The notes beneath the pieces are model-generated. The model was not told where the DNA came from and searched no databases. It worked only from the letters and a program-made list of their open reading frames with translations. Source: Alcanivorax jadensis T9 (GTDB lineage: Bacteria > Pseudomonadota > Gammaproteobacteria > Pseudomonadales > Alcanivoracaceae). From it: a stretch of DNA of 64,000 nucleotides. The stretch spans positions 412,721-476,720 of the forward strand of contig NZ_ARXU01000003.1 of assembly GCF_000756655.1 (NCBI RefSeq), in the 5' to 3' direction. Below are positions 42,703 to 51,034 of the stretch, in pieces (the stretch's first letter is position 1; each line of letters begins with the position of its first letter). The position numbers and the translations under genes were made by a program.

Positions 42703-43139
42703 GCCGGAACCCTTATAATTATAGTGTGTAATCCATCCCCGTAAGCGCCTTTCCCCTATGGCGCGCAGGCAGTATGCAGAAGTGGGCAGGGCAGCAATGT
42801 GTATGAGGTCACAAATCGGTGATGGCACGATGATATTGGATCGTCCGTACCACTTTATTATGAAAATCAGCGAGTAATAGCTGGTCGCCAACCCCATGGC
42901 CGCCATGTGGGTAGACAGGCGGTCAGGGAAAGTAGATCCAGTGTTAATGCTGGCTGCGCCACACCTGCCGTCCCTAGCGGCACTTTTCCCCGTCTCCAGG
43001 GCCAATTAACGGCCTGTTTTGGCCTTTTCTCATACCCGCCAGTACGGCTATTCTGTCTGTCAGTTAACGGTGCCATTGAATGATGTCAATGTTTTGCACT
43101 GCCGAGACCAAGCGGCCCAAGGGCTGGAGGTAAAAGAGA
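42703..43139. other. Intergenic region upstream of almA
   Basis: A 437-bp stretch without a credible gene. It is more AT-rich on its left side (TATAAT on the minus strand at 42718-42723, too close to the small gene's start to be a normal promoter). Near the right end is an operator-like palindrome at 43074-43091. It probably holds the almA promoter. Confidence 0.45.
43074..43091. promoter_or_regulatory. Operator-like palindrome upstream of almA
   Basis: CATTGA, six bases, TCAATG: a perfect interrupted palindrome 48 bp before the almA start. Its size suits a dimeric regulator, but none can be assigned. Confidence 0.4.
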
Positions 43140-44648
43140 ATGTCTAATAACCACGTTGATGTATTGATTATTGGTGCCGGCCTTTCCGGTATCGGGGCAG
43201 CTTGCCACCTGACCCGCAAGAGCCCGAATCGTAGCTATGCCATTATCGAGCGCCGCGAACGCATTGGCGGCACCTGGGATCTGTTCAAGTACCCGGGTAT
43301 CCGTTCCGATTCCGACATGTTCACCCTGGGTTACAGCTTCCGTCCCTGGACCGAGCCCAAGGTGCTTGCTGATGGCAACTCTATTCGCCAGTACGTGGAA
43401 GACACGGCGGAAGAGTACGGGGTGAAAAAACATATCCGCTTTGGTCGCAAGGTGATCAAGGCGAACTGGTCCAGTGCTGATAATCACTGGGCAGTGGAAA
43501 CCACCAACGAGAAAACCGGCGAGCAGGAAACCTTTACCGCCAATTTCCTGTTCTCCTGCAGTGGTTATTACAACTACGACGAAGGCTACAAGCCGGATTT
43601 CCCCGGTGAGAAAGACTTCAAGGGCCAGGTGGTTCATCCCCAGCACTGGCCGGAAAACCTGGACTATAAAGGCAAGAAAGTCGTGGTGATCGGTTCCGGC
43701 GCCACCGCCGTAACCCTGGTCCCGGCCATGGCCAAAGAGGGCGCCCAGGTCACCATGCTGCAGCGCTCCCCGACCTATATTGCCACCGTGCCGGAAGTGG
43801 ACCCGATCTCCGTGGGTATGCGCCGTTTTATGCCCGAGATGATGGTCTATCGTTTGGCTCGCGCCCGTAACATTGGTATCCAGCGCCTGGTGTACAAGCT
43901 GTCCAAGCAGCGCCCGAAACTGGTGCGGCGAGCTCTGTTGGCGGCGGCGAAGCGTCAGCTTGGCGATGATGTGGATATGACCCATTTCCGCCCCAGCTAT
44001 AACCCCTGGGATCAGCGTCTGTGTGCGGTGCCCAATGGTGACCTGTTCAAGACCGTTCGCCGGGGTGAGGCCGATATCGTTACCGATCATATCGAGCGTT
44101 TCACTGAGAACGGTATTCTGCTCAAGTCCGGTCAGGAGCTGGAGGCGGACATTATTATCACCGCCACCGGTCTCAATGTTCAGATGCTTGGCGGGGTGGA
44201 AGGGACCATCGACGGCAAGGCCGTAGAGCCCCGCGAGTCGCTGGTCTACAAAGGCATGATGCTGCGTGATGTGCCGAACATGGCGCTGGTCTTCGGCTAC
44301 ACCAACTCTTCCTGGACCCTGAAAGCGGACCTGGTCTGCGAGTATGTGTGCCGCCTGCTTAACCACATGGAAAAAACCGGCGCCCAGACCGTGATTCCCC
44401 GTGACAACGAAGATTGCATCACCGATGAAAACTTCCTGGGTTTGCAGTCGGGCTATGTCATGCGTGCGGACGATCGTCTGCCCCGACAGGGCTCCAAGCA
44501 GCCATGGATGGTCGTGCAGAATTACCTGGTAGATCTGCCGAAGCTGCGTTTCGGCGCCATTGATGATGGTGTGCTGGAGTTCAGCAATTTCCAGCCAGTG
44601 AAAAAGAAAGGGCTGGTTGCATCGGTGCTTGGCTCCGTTACAGGCTGA
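43140..44648 (+). CDS. almA: AlmA-type flavin-containing monooxygenase
   Basis: A 502-residue FAD/NADPH monooxygenase. FAD Rossmann motif GAGLSG (12-17), Baeyer-Villiger fingerprint FKGQVVHPQHWP (160-171) and NADPH motif GSGATA (185-190). Stretches such as IERRERIGGTWDLFKYPGIRSDSDM and FRPSYNPWDQRLCAVPNGDLFK are very close to Acinetobacter AlmA as I recall it. AlmA is tied to growth on long-chain alkanes (above about C30); whether it hydroxylates the alkane end or acts as a Baeyer-Villiger enzyme on ketones is debated. GGAGG precedes the ATG. Two hairpins follow the gene. Confidence 0.88.
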   Translation: MSNNHVDVLIIGAGLSGIGAACHLTRKSPNRSYAIIERRERIGGTWDLFKYPGIRSDSDMFTLGYSFRPWTEPKVLADGNSIRQYVEDTAEEYGVKKHIRFGRKVIKANWSSADNHWAVETTNEKTGEQETFTANFLFSCSGYYNYDEGYKPDFPGEKDFKGQVVHPQHWPENLDYKGKKVVVIGSGATAVTLVPAMAKEGAQVTMLQRSPTYIATVPEVDPISVGMRRFMPEMMVYRLARARNIGIQRLVYKLSKQRPKLVRRALLAAAKRQLGDDVDMTHFRPSYNPWDQRLCAVPNGDLFKTVRRGEADIVTDHIERFTENGILLKSGQELEADIIITATGLNVQMLGGVEGTIDGKAVEPRESLVYKGMMLRDVPNMALVFGYTNSSWTLKADLVCEYVCRLLNHMEKTGAQTVIPRDNEDCITDENFLGLQSGYVMRADDRLPRQGSKQPWMVVQNYLVDLPKLRFGAIDDGVLEFSNFQPVKKKGLVASVLGSVTG

Positions 44649-44661
44649 AGCGAGCGGTAAA

Positions 44662-44731
44662 CCACAACGCGGCAAGACGTGTTGTGGCTGCAAACCAGAG
44701 AGGCCGTGCCCGGGGATCGGGCGCGGCCTCT
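44662..44731 (+). terminator. Tandem hairpins after almA, including a GAGGCCGCGC-type stem
   Basis: First stem CCACAAC...GTTGTGG at 44662-44687. Second stem AGAGGCCGTGCCC / GGGCGCGGCCTCT at 44699-44731 (one G-T pair), followed by TTGGTTT. The second belongs to the same hairpin family as 37622, 42361, 58831 and 62435. Confidence 0.75.
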
Positions 44732-44780
44732 TTGGTTTCAGTCCTCTGCTTTTTTCTGACGCGTTGTTGCTTGCCGCTTT

Positions 44781-45746
44781 TTACTTCCAGGGCAGCTGAT
44801 CCATCCGCTGGCGAGCGCTGCTGTATTCCTGCTTGAGTCGCTCGATCAATTCACTGGCCGGACCGATTTTCTTGATGGCGCCGATACCCTGGCCGCTGCC
44901 CCAGATATCTTTCCAGGCTTTTGAGCTGCCGTCGCCGAAATCCATCTTGGATGGGTCGCTTTCCGGCAGGTCGTTCGGGTCCAGCCCGGCCGCTTCGATG
45001 GAGCTGCGCAGGTAGTTGCCGTGAACGCCGGTAAAGAGGTTGGAATAGATGATGTCGCTGGCACTGCTGTCGACGATGGACTGCTTGTAGCGTTCGTCCG
45101 CGTTGGCTTCGTCGGTGGCAATAAAGGCGGAGCCGATATAGGCCAGGTCTGCACCCATGGCCTGAGCGCCGAGAATGGCATCGCCTTTGGCGATGGAGCC
45201 GGACAGCAGCACCGGGCCGTCAAACCATTCGCGAATTTCCTGGACCAACGCAAACGGCGACTGGGTGCCAGCGTGGCCACCGGCACCGGCCGCTACAGCG
45301 ATCAGGCCGTCGGCGCCTTTTTCGATGGCCTTCTTGGCGAAGAAATTGTTGATGATGTCGTGAAATACCAGGCCGCCATAGCTGTGAATCGCCTCGTTCA
45401 CGTCCACCCGGGCGCCCAGCGACGTGATCACGATGGGCACCTTGTACTTCACGCACATTTCCAGATCGTGTTCCAGCCGGTTGTTGGACTTGTGCACGAT
45501 CTGGTTGACCGCAAAGGGCGCTGCCGGCTGGTCCGGATTGGCCTGGTTCCAGGCGTCCAGTTCTTCGGTGATCCGCTTGAGCCATACTTCCAGCTCTTCC
45601 GCCGGCCGGGCGTTCAGCGCCGGAAAAGAGCCGACGATGCCGGCCTTGCACTGGGCGATGACCAGATCCGGGTTGGAGACAATAAACATGGGGGACGCGA
45701 CGGCGGGCAGGCGCAGCCGGTCTTGCAGGGACGCGGGTAACGACAT
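44781..45746 (-). CDS. Nitronate monooxygenase family flavoprotein
   Basis: A 321-residue FMN-dependent TIM-barrel enzyme of the 2-nitropropane dioxygenase/nitronate monooxygenase group. Seen are PAVASPMFIVSNPDLVIAQCKAGIVGSFPAL, the catalytic His region AVAAGAGGHAGTQSPFALV, and the FMN-phosphate loop LLSGSIAKGDAILGAQAMGADLAYIGSAFIAT. It oxidises alkyl nitronates, toxic nitro compounds, but many family members have unknown substrates. AAGGAG precedes the ATG. It is convergent with almA. Confidence 0.88.
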   Translation of the reverse strand: MSLPASLQDRLRLPAVASPMFIVSNPDLVIAQCKAGIVGSFPALNARPAEELEVWLKRITEELDAWNQANPDQPAAPFAVNQIVHKSNNRLEHDLEMCVKYKVPIVITSLGARVDVNEAIHSYGGLVFHDIINNFFAKKAIEKGADGLIAVAAGAGGHAGTQSPFALVQEIREWFDGPVLLSGSIAKGDAILGAQAMGADLAYIGSAFIATDEANADERYKQSIVDSSASDIIYSNLFTGVHGNYLRSSIEAAGLDPNDLPESDPSKMDFGDGSSKAWKDIWGSGQGIGAIKKIGPASELIERLKQEYSSARQRMDQLPWK

Positions 45747-45861
45747 GGTGACTCCTTGCGAAAACAGGGTGTGGACGCCCAGGCGGGTGTCCGCAGGAGA
45801 GAAATTACACCTTAAAAAGCCGGTAATTGCGATGGCTGAAAGCGTCGCGTGTCAGGCGGCG

Positions 45862-46335
45862 CTATTTATCGCCGCCGTTTTCCTTGCTGTCCCCCTTGCG
45901 CAGTGATTCGATAAAACGTCCGGGCAGGCCTGCAGAACGCAGCAGTGGACGCAGTTGCATCAGCATTTCATGCAGGTCGATAACGTGCTCGTTGAGGGCA
46001 TCCACTTTGTTATCCAGGCTTTCCACGCGCTCGGGCAAGGTGCGCATGCTTTCCACGATGCTCATGGTGCGATGTGCCATCACCAGGTACTCCAGGGCGG
46101 CCCGGACGATGGCAACCATCACCAGCAAGATCAGCGGCGACAGGGTGGCGGTGGCCAAGCCAAACCACAGCGAACTGGAAAAGCTGGCAGCCACAAAAAA
46201 GCCCACCAACAATACCGCGCCAATGATCATTAGCAGGTAGAGCAACGGCAGCAACTGCATGGACAGGTAGCGATTGAACTGCCAGTCCACCAGCTGCAGG
46301 ACTTTTGACTGATTCAGTTTTTCCTTGTTGAGCAT
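45862..46335 (-). CDS. DUF4282-like membrane protein with C-terminal coiled coil
   Basis: 157 residues from the ATG at 46335 (GGGGTG upstream); an ATG at 46353 is possible but lacks a ribosome binding site. Two membrane helices (about 30-52 and 62-85) are followed by an R-x-x-LEYLVM segment and a heptad-like helix (MRTLPERVESLDNKVDALNEHVIDLHEMLMQL). The C-terminus is charged (KGDSKENGGDK). The DUF4282 link is by recall of the general layout, not strong. Function unknown. Confidence 0.65.
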   Translation of the reverse strand: MLNKEKLNQSKVLQLVDWQFNRYLSMQLLPLLYLLMIIGAVLLVGFFVAASFSSSLWFGLATATLSPLILLVMVAIVRAALEYLVMAHRTMSIVESMRTLPERVESLDNKVDALNEHVIDLHEMLMQLRPLLRSAGLPGRFIESLRKGDSKENGGDK

Positions 46336-46727
46336 GGGCACCCCGATGGCCATTGATTTGCTTCATTGTTGCCGGGTGTCCGGGCTTTTCCTACCCATAG
46401 ATTGTAATGCTCTGTTATATGCCCAGGGACCACTTGCTGCATGCGATGGGTGGAAACGCTAGGCAAATAGTGCCCTATGAGGCTGAAAAAATCCGAACGC
46501 TGTGTTCGTTTTTGGTGATTAACACTAACCGGGCTGCCCATGATGCAGAAAAGTGACTATGGCATGGAAGCAGGGTGTCAGGCCTTTCAGACAAAGCGGA
46601 AATTAATATTTCCTTTTATTTCAGTAATTTAATGTTTTCATGGCGTTTGTTTCTGGCATGCCGAGGCGCCGTTCTATCGGCATTCTGAGCTGTGGAGGCC
46701 GGGCTGAATAAGCCATGTTGAACCGAA
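46336..46727. other. Long AT-rich intergenic region upstream of the diiron-SDR-BVMO operon
   Basis: Nearly 400 bp without a gene. It has an AT-rich patch near 46600-46640, and at 46490-46508 the bases AATCCGAACG followed by a CGAAC/GTTCG inverted pair, which resembles the core of the operator at 46728. It may bind the same regulator. No small ORF with a ribosome binding site is seen. Confidence 0.4.
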
Positions 46728-46779
46728 TTGAATCCGAACAAGCATTCGCTTTATTGTGTCACTCGTCAATGTAACAGTA
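46728..46779 (+). promoter_or_regulatory. Promoter/operator module 1 (paired with 50902-50953)
   Basis: A 52-bp segment almost identical to the one beside the TetR gene. It has TTGAAT, a 17-bp spacer and TTATTG, fitting a sigma-70 promoter. The spacer includes GAATCC...GCATTC, a weak palindrome. After a variable 9-bp patch, CAATGTAACAGTA is conserved at identical spacing. It lies 68 bp upstream of the first gene of the operon. Confidence 0.75.
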
Positions 46780-46847
46780 GTGCGCGCCCAACTAACGTCC
46801 ATGGCGCGCAACATTATCGGCTTTGCCCTCATTGGACAGGTGACCTA

Positions 46848-47777
46848 ATGACGACTGCAACGATTCATCAATACGTGTCGAAAACCGCCCAGAAACGGCC
46901 TGAGATGCCGATTCGCCACATGGATTTTCAGTTCGACGCCGAGCAACTGGACGATACCTTCTTCAGAAACACGGAGCTGGCGTCGGCGTATTTCGAGGCC
47001 CTGTCCATCTTTCTGACCTTCGGCGAAGATCTGGTGATCGACACCGCCCGTTACCATCGTCAGTTTGTGAAAGATCCGGAGCTCAAGCGTCTGGTAACTG
47101 CCCTGATTGGTCAGGAAGCCATCCACTCCAAGATGCACAACGAGTTCAACGATGTGCTGGCACAGCACCGTTACCCTGTCGGTCTGTATCGTTTCCTTGC
47201 CGACAAGGTGTTCGAGCACGGCTTCAAGAAACTGTCCAACCGCATGCAGCTGTCATTGATGGCGGGCATTGAGCATTTCACCGCGGTGCTGGCGGAATAC
47301 ATGATGAAGAACGAAGACATCTTCTACGAGTCCCTGGACGAGAAGCAGCGAGCCCTGTGGATGTGGCACATGCTGGAAGAGTCTGAGCATAAGGATGTTG
47401 CCTACGACGTGTTCCAGGAATTGTCCGGTGACTATTACCTGCGCATGCGTGGTTTTGCTCTGGCGGCCTTCACTCTTACTTTCCTGATTCCGGTTGCGGC
47501 GTCGTTGATCCCGGTAATGCGCAAACCGCGTAACTTGCTGAGCCCCAGTTACTGGAAGGATGTGAAGCGTAGCCTGGCGGTGCTGGCCGGGCCTGAAGAG
47601 GGTGTCTTCGGCAGCACCATCAAGCATATTCTGGATTACACCCGTCGTGATTTTCACCCCAGCGACCACGATACCAGCGCCTATCTGGAGTACTACAAGG
47701 AAAAGCTGCTGCACCCGAAGACCGGGTTGTTGACGCCGTATCTGACCAAGGAATTCGTGCCGGGCAAGCGTGCCTGA
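46848..47777 (+). CDS. PF10118-type metal-dependent hydrolase (ferritin-like diiron protein)
   Basis: 309 residues from the ATG at 46848 (AGGTGACCTA upstream); the longer frame from 46728 would begin inside the promoter module. Candidate diiron ligands are E60, E90xxH93 (GQEAIHSKMHNEFN), E142 (GIEHFTAVLAEYM) and E178xxH181 (LEESEHKDVAYDVF), a ferritin-like four-helix pattern. One membrane helix at about 203-223 (FALAAFTLTFLIPVAASLIPV). The database family name is predicted metal-dependent hydrolase; oxygenase activity is equally plausible. It is first in an operon with an SDR and a BVMO. Confidence 0.82.
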   Translation: MTTATIHQYVSKTAQKRPEMPIRHMDFQFDAEQLDDTFFRNTELASAYFEALSIFLTFGEDLVIDTARYHRQFVKDPELKRLVTALIGQEAIHSKMHNEFNDVLAQHRYPVGLYRFLADKVFEHGFKKLSNRMQLSLMAGIEHFTAVLAEYMMKNEDIFYESLDEKQRALWMWHMLEESEHKDVAYDVFQELSGDYYLRMRGFALAAFTLTFLIPVAASLIPVMRKPRNLLSPSYWKDVKRSLAVLAGPEEGVFGSTIKHILDYTRRDFHPSDHDTSAYLEYYKEKLLHPKTGLLTPYLTKEFVPGKRA

Positions 47778-47815
47778 ACGAACACTGAATACTCAACCTG
47801 AAAAGGTAGAAGGTA

Positions 47816-48655
47816 ATGCTGAATATTCTCAAGTTTCGTTCCAGCAAGCCGAGCTATAACGGCTACGCTGTCGTCACCGGTGCCGGCAGTGGTATTGGTC
47901 GCAGTTTTGCCCTGGAGTTGGCCAGACGAAACAGTGCGGTCGTCTGCGCGGATCTGAAGCTGGAAAGTGCCGAGGAAACCGCGGCGCTGATCAAGAAGGC
48001 CGGCGGCAAGGCTTTTGCGGTGGCTTGTGATGTGGGTAAGGCAGCTCAGGTAAAGAAGCTGTCCGAGCAGTCTGAAAAACTGTTGGGCCATCCGGTCACC
48101 ATGGTCATCAACAATGCCGGTGTGGGTATTGGTGGCAAGTTCGAAGAGCTGAGCCTGGAAGACTGGAAATGGGCGATGGATGTGAACCTGTGGGGCGTAG
48201 TGCACGGTTGCCACTACTTCGTGCCCGGGTTCAAGAAGCAAGGTCGTGGTGCCATCATCAACGTGGCGTCTGCCGCGTCCTATACGGCTGCGCCGGAAAT
48301 GAGTGCCTACAACGTGACCAAGGCCGGGGTGCGGGCGTTGTCCGAAACCCTGTACGCGGAGCTCAAGCGCGACAATATCAACGTCAACGTGCTGTGTCCG
48401 ACTCTGGTTCCCACCAACATCATCAAGGATGGCCGCATTCCTGCGCGTTATTCCAAACTGGCCGATCATGCGTTGATGAACTACGCCATGACCACCAGTG
48501 ATTCCGTGGCCAAACTGACCCTGAATCGTCTTGACAAGGGCGAGCTGTACACCACGCCACAGGTGGACGCCAAGCTGTTCTGGATGATGAAGCGGGCCAC
48601 TCCCAATTTGTACGCGAACCTGCTTGGGTTCTCTTACCGCTTTGTTAAGAATTGA
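47816..48655 (+). CDS. SDR family oxidoreductase
   Basis: A 279-residue classical SDR. Cofactor motif TGAGSGIG (21-28), NNAGVG, catalytic Ser in VASAASYTA and YNVTKAG active site. Asp in VCADLK after the second strand suggests NAD preference (inference). The C-terminus has hydrophobic segments (LYANLLGFSYRFVKN), possibly membrane-associated. It starts 38 bp after the diiron gene and 15 bp before the BVMO gene, so one operon is likely. Role: oxidising an alcohol to the ketone that the BVMO would use (inference). Confidence 0.9.
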   Translation: MLNILKFRSSKPSYNGYAVVTGAGSGIGRSFALELARRNSAVVCADLKLESAEETAALIKKAGGKAFAVACDVGKAAQVKKLSEQSEKLLGHPVTMVINNAGVGIGGKFEELSLEDWKWAMDVNLWGVVHGCHYFVPGFKKQGRGAIINVASAASYTAAPEMSAYNVTKAGVRALSETLYAELKRDNINVNVLCPTLVPTNIIKDGRIPARYSKLADHALMNYAMTTSDSVAKLTLNRLDKGELYTTPQVDAKLFWMMKRATPNLYANLLGFSYRFVKN

Positions 48656-48670
48656 TCGAGGAATTTCATC

Positions 48671-50182
48671 ATGGCTGCAGCAAAGAAACGCAAAACCCCT
48701 GAGGCCAGGATTTACGACACCTTTATCGTTGGCGCCGGTATTTCCGGTTTGTGCGCTGCGATCAAGATGAAGAAAGAGGGCTATCACGATTTCAAGATCA
48801 TCGAGAAAGCCACCCGCGTCGGCGGCACCTGGCGGGAAAATACCTACCCAGGCTGTGGCTGTGATGTGCCTTCTTCCCTGTACTCTTTTTCCTTTGCGCT
48901 TAGCAGCAAATGGAGCCACCTGTTTGCTCGTCAGCCGGAAATTCTCAGCTACCTGGAAGAGGTTAGCGAAGACTTTGGCATTAATGAGCTGATCGAATTC
49001 GGTACAGAACTGGAGCATGCCGAGTGGGACGAAAGTCGCCACCTTTGGGTGCTGGATACCAATAAAGGCCAGACCCTGGCGCGTACGGTTGTCTTTGCCA
49101 CCGGGCCGATCACCGAAGCCCAGATTCCGTCGTTGCCGGGCCTGGATAGCTTCAAGGGTGAGATGTTCCACTCCGCCAAGTGGAACCATGACTATGATCT
49201 GACTGGCAAGCGGGTGGCGGTGATCGGTACTGGCGCCTCGGCCATCCAGTTTGTGCCGCAGATTCAGCCCAAGGTGAAAGAGCTGCACGTCTTCCAGCGT
49301 ACTGCCCCCTGGGTGCTGCCCAAGCCGGACATGGATCTGGGTGACACCAGCAAGCAGCTGATCAACAAGCTGCCTATCATCCAGAAAAGCTGGCGTAAGG
49401 CCGTGGCCACCTCCCTGAATGTGATCAACTTCGGGCTGCGTAACCCGGCAGCCCTGAAGCCGGTGAGCACGGCGGCCAAACAGCTGCTGCGCGTGCAGGT
49501 GAAAGACAAGACCCTGCGCAAGGCGGTGACCCCGGACTTTACCCTGGGCTGCAAGCGTATCCTGTTTGCCAACAACTATTACCCGGCCCTGCAGGCAGAC
49601 AATGCCAACCTGATTCCCCATGGTCTGGTGGAAGTGGAAGGCAATACCGTGATTGCCGCCAACGGTGAACGCCACGAGGTAGACGTGATTATCTGGGGGA
49701 CCGGCTTTGAAGTGTCTCACCCGCCGATTGGCAGAAAGGTGATTGATGCCAACGGTGATCGCCTCTCTGACCTGTGGAAAGACACCTCACCGGAAGCTTA
49801 TCTTGGCGCCACCATGAAGGATGTGCCCAATGCCTTCCTGGTGCTGGGTCCCAACGTGCTGGTGTACGATTCCTTTATCGGTCTGGCCGAAGCCCAACTG
49901 GACTACATCATTGATGGTCTGAAGAAGGTTAAGCAGAAGGGGATTACCCGCTTTGCCATCAAGCCCCCGGTGCTGAAAGCCCACAATGACAAAGTCCAGA
50001 AGCACCTGAAAACCACGGTGTTCAACAGTGGTGGCTGCAAGAGCTACTACCTGGATCAGAACGGCCGCAACTTCGCCGCCTGGCCCTGGTCGCTGAAAGA
50101 GCTTAAGAGACGCCTGAGCGATTTCAATGTAGGAGACTACGAAGTGGTCTACCAGAGCGCGGAGAAAAAGAAGGCCGCCTGA
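48671..50182 (+). CDS. Baeyer-Villiger-type flavin monooxygenase (operon 1)
   Basis: A 503-residue FAD/NADPH monooxygenase. GAGISG (21-26) binds FAD, FKGEMFHSAKWN (161-172) matches the Baeyer-Villiger fingerprint and GTGASA (187-192 region) binds NADPH. The segment TRVGGTWRENTYPGCGCDVPSSLYSFSFA is typical of cyclohexanone/4-hydroxyacetophenone-type BVMOs. The start is lysine-rich (AAAKKRKTP). GAGGA precedes the ATG. It would insert oxygen next to a ketone to form an ester. Substrate is unknown; lipid or alkane-derived ketones are a guess from context. Confidence 0.9.
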   Translation: MAAAKKRKTPEARIYDTFIVGAGISGLCAAIKMKKEGYHDFKIIEKATRVGGTWRENTYPGCGCDVPSSLYSFSFALSSKWSHLFARQPEILSYLEEVSEDFGINELIEFGTELEHAEWDESRHLWVLDTNKGQTLARTVVFATGPITEAQIPSLPGLDSFKGEMFHSAKWNHDYDLTGKRVAVIGTGASAIQFVPQIQPKVKELHVFQRTAPWVLPKPDMDLGDTSKQLINKLPIIQKSWRKAVATSLNVINFGLRNPAALKPVSTAAKQLLRVQVKDKTLRKAVTPDFTLGCKRILFANNYYPALQADNANLIPHGLVEVEGNTVIAANGERHEVDVIIWGTGFEVSHPPIGRKVIDANGDRLSDLWKDTSPEAYLGATMKDVPNAFLVLGPNVLVYDSFIGLAEAQLDYIIDGLKKVKQKGITRFAIKPPVLKAHNDKVQKHLKTTVFNSGGCKSYYLDQNGRNFAAWPWSLKELKRRLSDFNVGDYEVVYQSAEKKKAA

Positions 50183-50209
50183 CGATCATCAGACGCTAGG
50201 TCTGTTGAC

Positions 50210-50238
50210 TGAGGGGGAAGCGAAAGGCTTCCCCCTCA
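50210..50238. terminator. Hairpin between convergent BVMO and tetR genes
   Basis: TGAGGGGGAAGC, loop GAAAG, GCTTCCCCCTCA: a perfect 12-bp stem. It lies 27 bp after the BVMO stop and 38 bp before the tetR stop. No strong T-run. Confidence 0.65.
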
Positions 50239-50276
50239 TGCGTTGTGCGCTTGGCAGACGAGCACCGAGCGGGCTG

Positions 50277-50888
50277 TCAGCCCGCCAATTCCACTTTCTT
50301 GTCCACATAGCTGGCGAGAATGTCCCCGAACACCGTCGCCAGCTCCTCGAAGCTTTGTATCGGGTTGTCCTCGGACAGATGCCTGACCACGGTGAAAATG
50401 CCGCCGTTGATATAGAAATAGGCCACGGTGGGAATATTCGGCAGTTTCAGAAGCTCCGGGTGATGCATCAGATACTGGGTGAATAGCTCCATGAGGGCGC
50501 TGTTGATCGGTGACTGGTAGATCACCATGTCCATGCTGAAGGCGTGGCGAGCGCAACGCAGGTAGAGCTGGTTGTTCTCTTCCAGAAAGTCGCGAAAACT
50601 GAACAACAATTTCTCAATCGCCTGGCGAATGTCCAGACGCACCAGTTCCGGGATCAGTGGTTTGATCAGATCCACGGTGTCACTGACAAAGCGTTTGCTG
50701 GCCGCATCAATGATGGCGTCCTTGTCTTCAAAATACTCATACAGTGAACCCACGCCGATACCGGCTTTTTCCGCGATCTGTCTGGCGGTAATAGCGCTTG
50801 GGCCGTAGTTGGCGATGGATATCAGGGCAGCCTGGACAATGGCGTCTACGGTGGCCCTGGAGCGTTGTTGTTTGGGTTTGCGTGCCAT
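50277..50888 (-). CDS. TetR family transcriptional regulator
   Basis: 203 residues. N-terminal HTH domain (about 10-60) reads RSRATVDAIVQAALISIANYGPSAITARQIAEKAGIGVGSLYEYFEDKDAII. The C-terminal ligand domain is helical and includes TVAYFYINGGIFTVVRHLSEDN. Its start is 14 bp from promoter/operator module 2, and the same module occurs before operon 1, so it is the probable repressor of both operons and of itself. The ligand may be a fatty acid, acyl-CoA or lipid ketone (inference). Confidence 0.92.
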   Translation of the reverse strand: MARKPKQQRSRATVDAIVQAALISIANYGPSAITARQIAEKAGIGVGSLYEYFEDKDAIIDAASKRFVSDTVDLIKPLIPELVRLDIRQAIEKLLFSFRDFLEENNQLYLRCARHAFSMDMVIYQSPINSALMELFTQYLMHHPELLKLPNIPTVAYFYINGGIFTVVRHLSEDNPIQSFEELATVFGDILASYVDKKVELAG

Positions 50889-50901
50889 CAGGTTATCCGA
50901 G

Positions 50902-50953
50902 TTGAATCCGAACGAGCATTCGCTTTATTGTTACATCAACCAATGTGACAGTA
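50902..50953 (+). promoter_or_regulatory. Promoter/operator module 2 (paired with 46728-46779)
   Basis: TTGAAT, 17-bp spacer, TTATTG, then a divergent 9-bp patch and CAATGTGACAGTA. Aside from that patch, only two of 43 positions differ from module 1. It lies between tetR and the second diiron gene. Confidence 0.75.
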
Positions 50954-51034
50954 AACGTTTTTGTCACCTGTACGGAGCGTCGGACCCTCGGGTCTTCCGC
51001 CACAACTCGCAGAATAATCCGTAAGGAGTGCATC

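Noticed and set aside
42703..43005. N-terminal extension of the small membrane protein to 181 residues
   Set aside because: The added part lacks protein-like character and a ribosome binding site; AAGGGTTCCGGC before the ATG at 42702 supports the short form.
43086..44693. 535-codon minus-strand ORF
   Set aside because: Antisense shadow of almA.
47693..49720. 675-codon minus-strand ORF
   Set aside because: Antisense to the SDR and BVMO genes of operon 1; His/Gln-rich shadow translation, no ribosome binding site or family motif.
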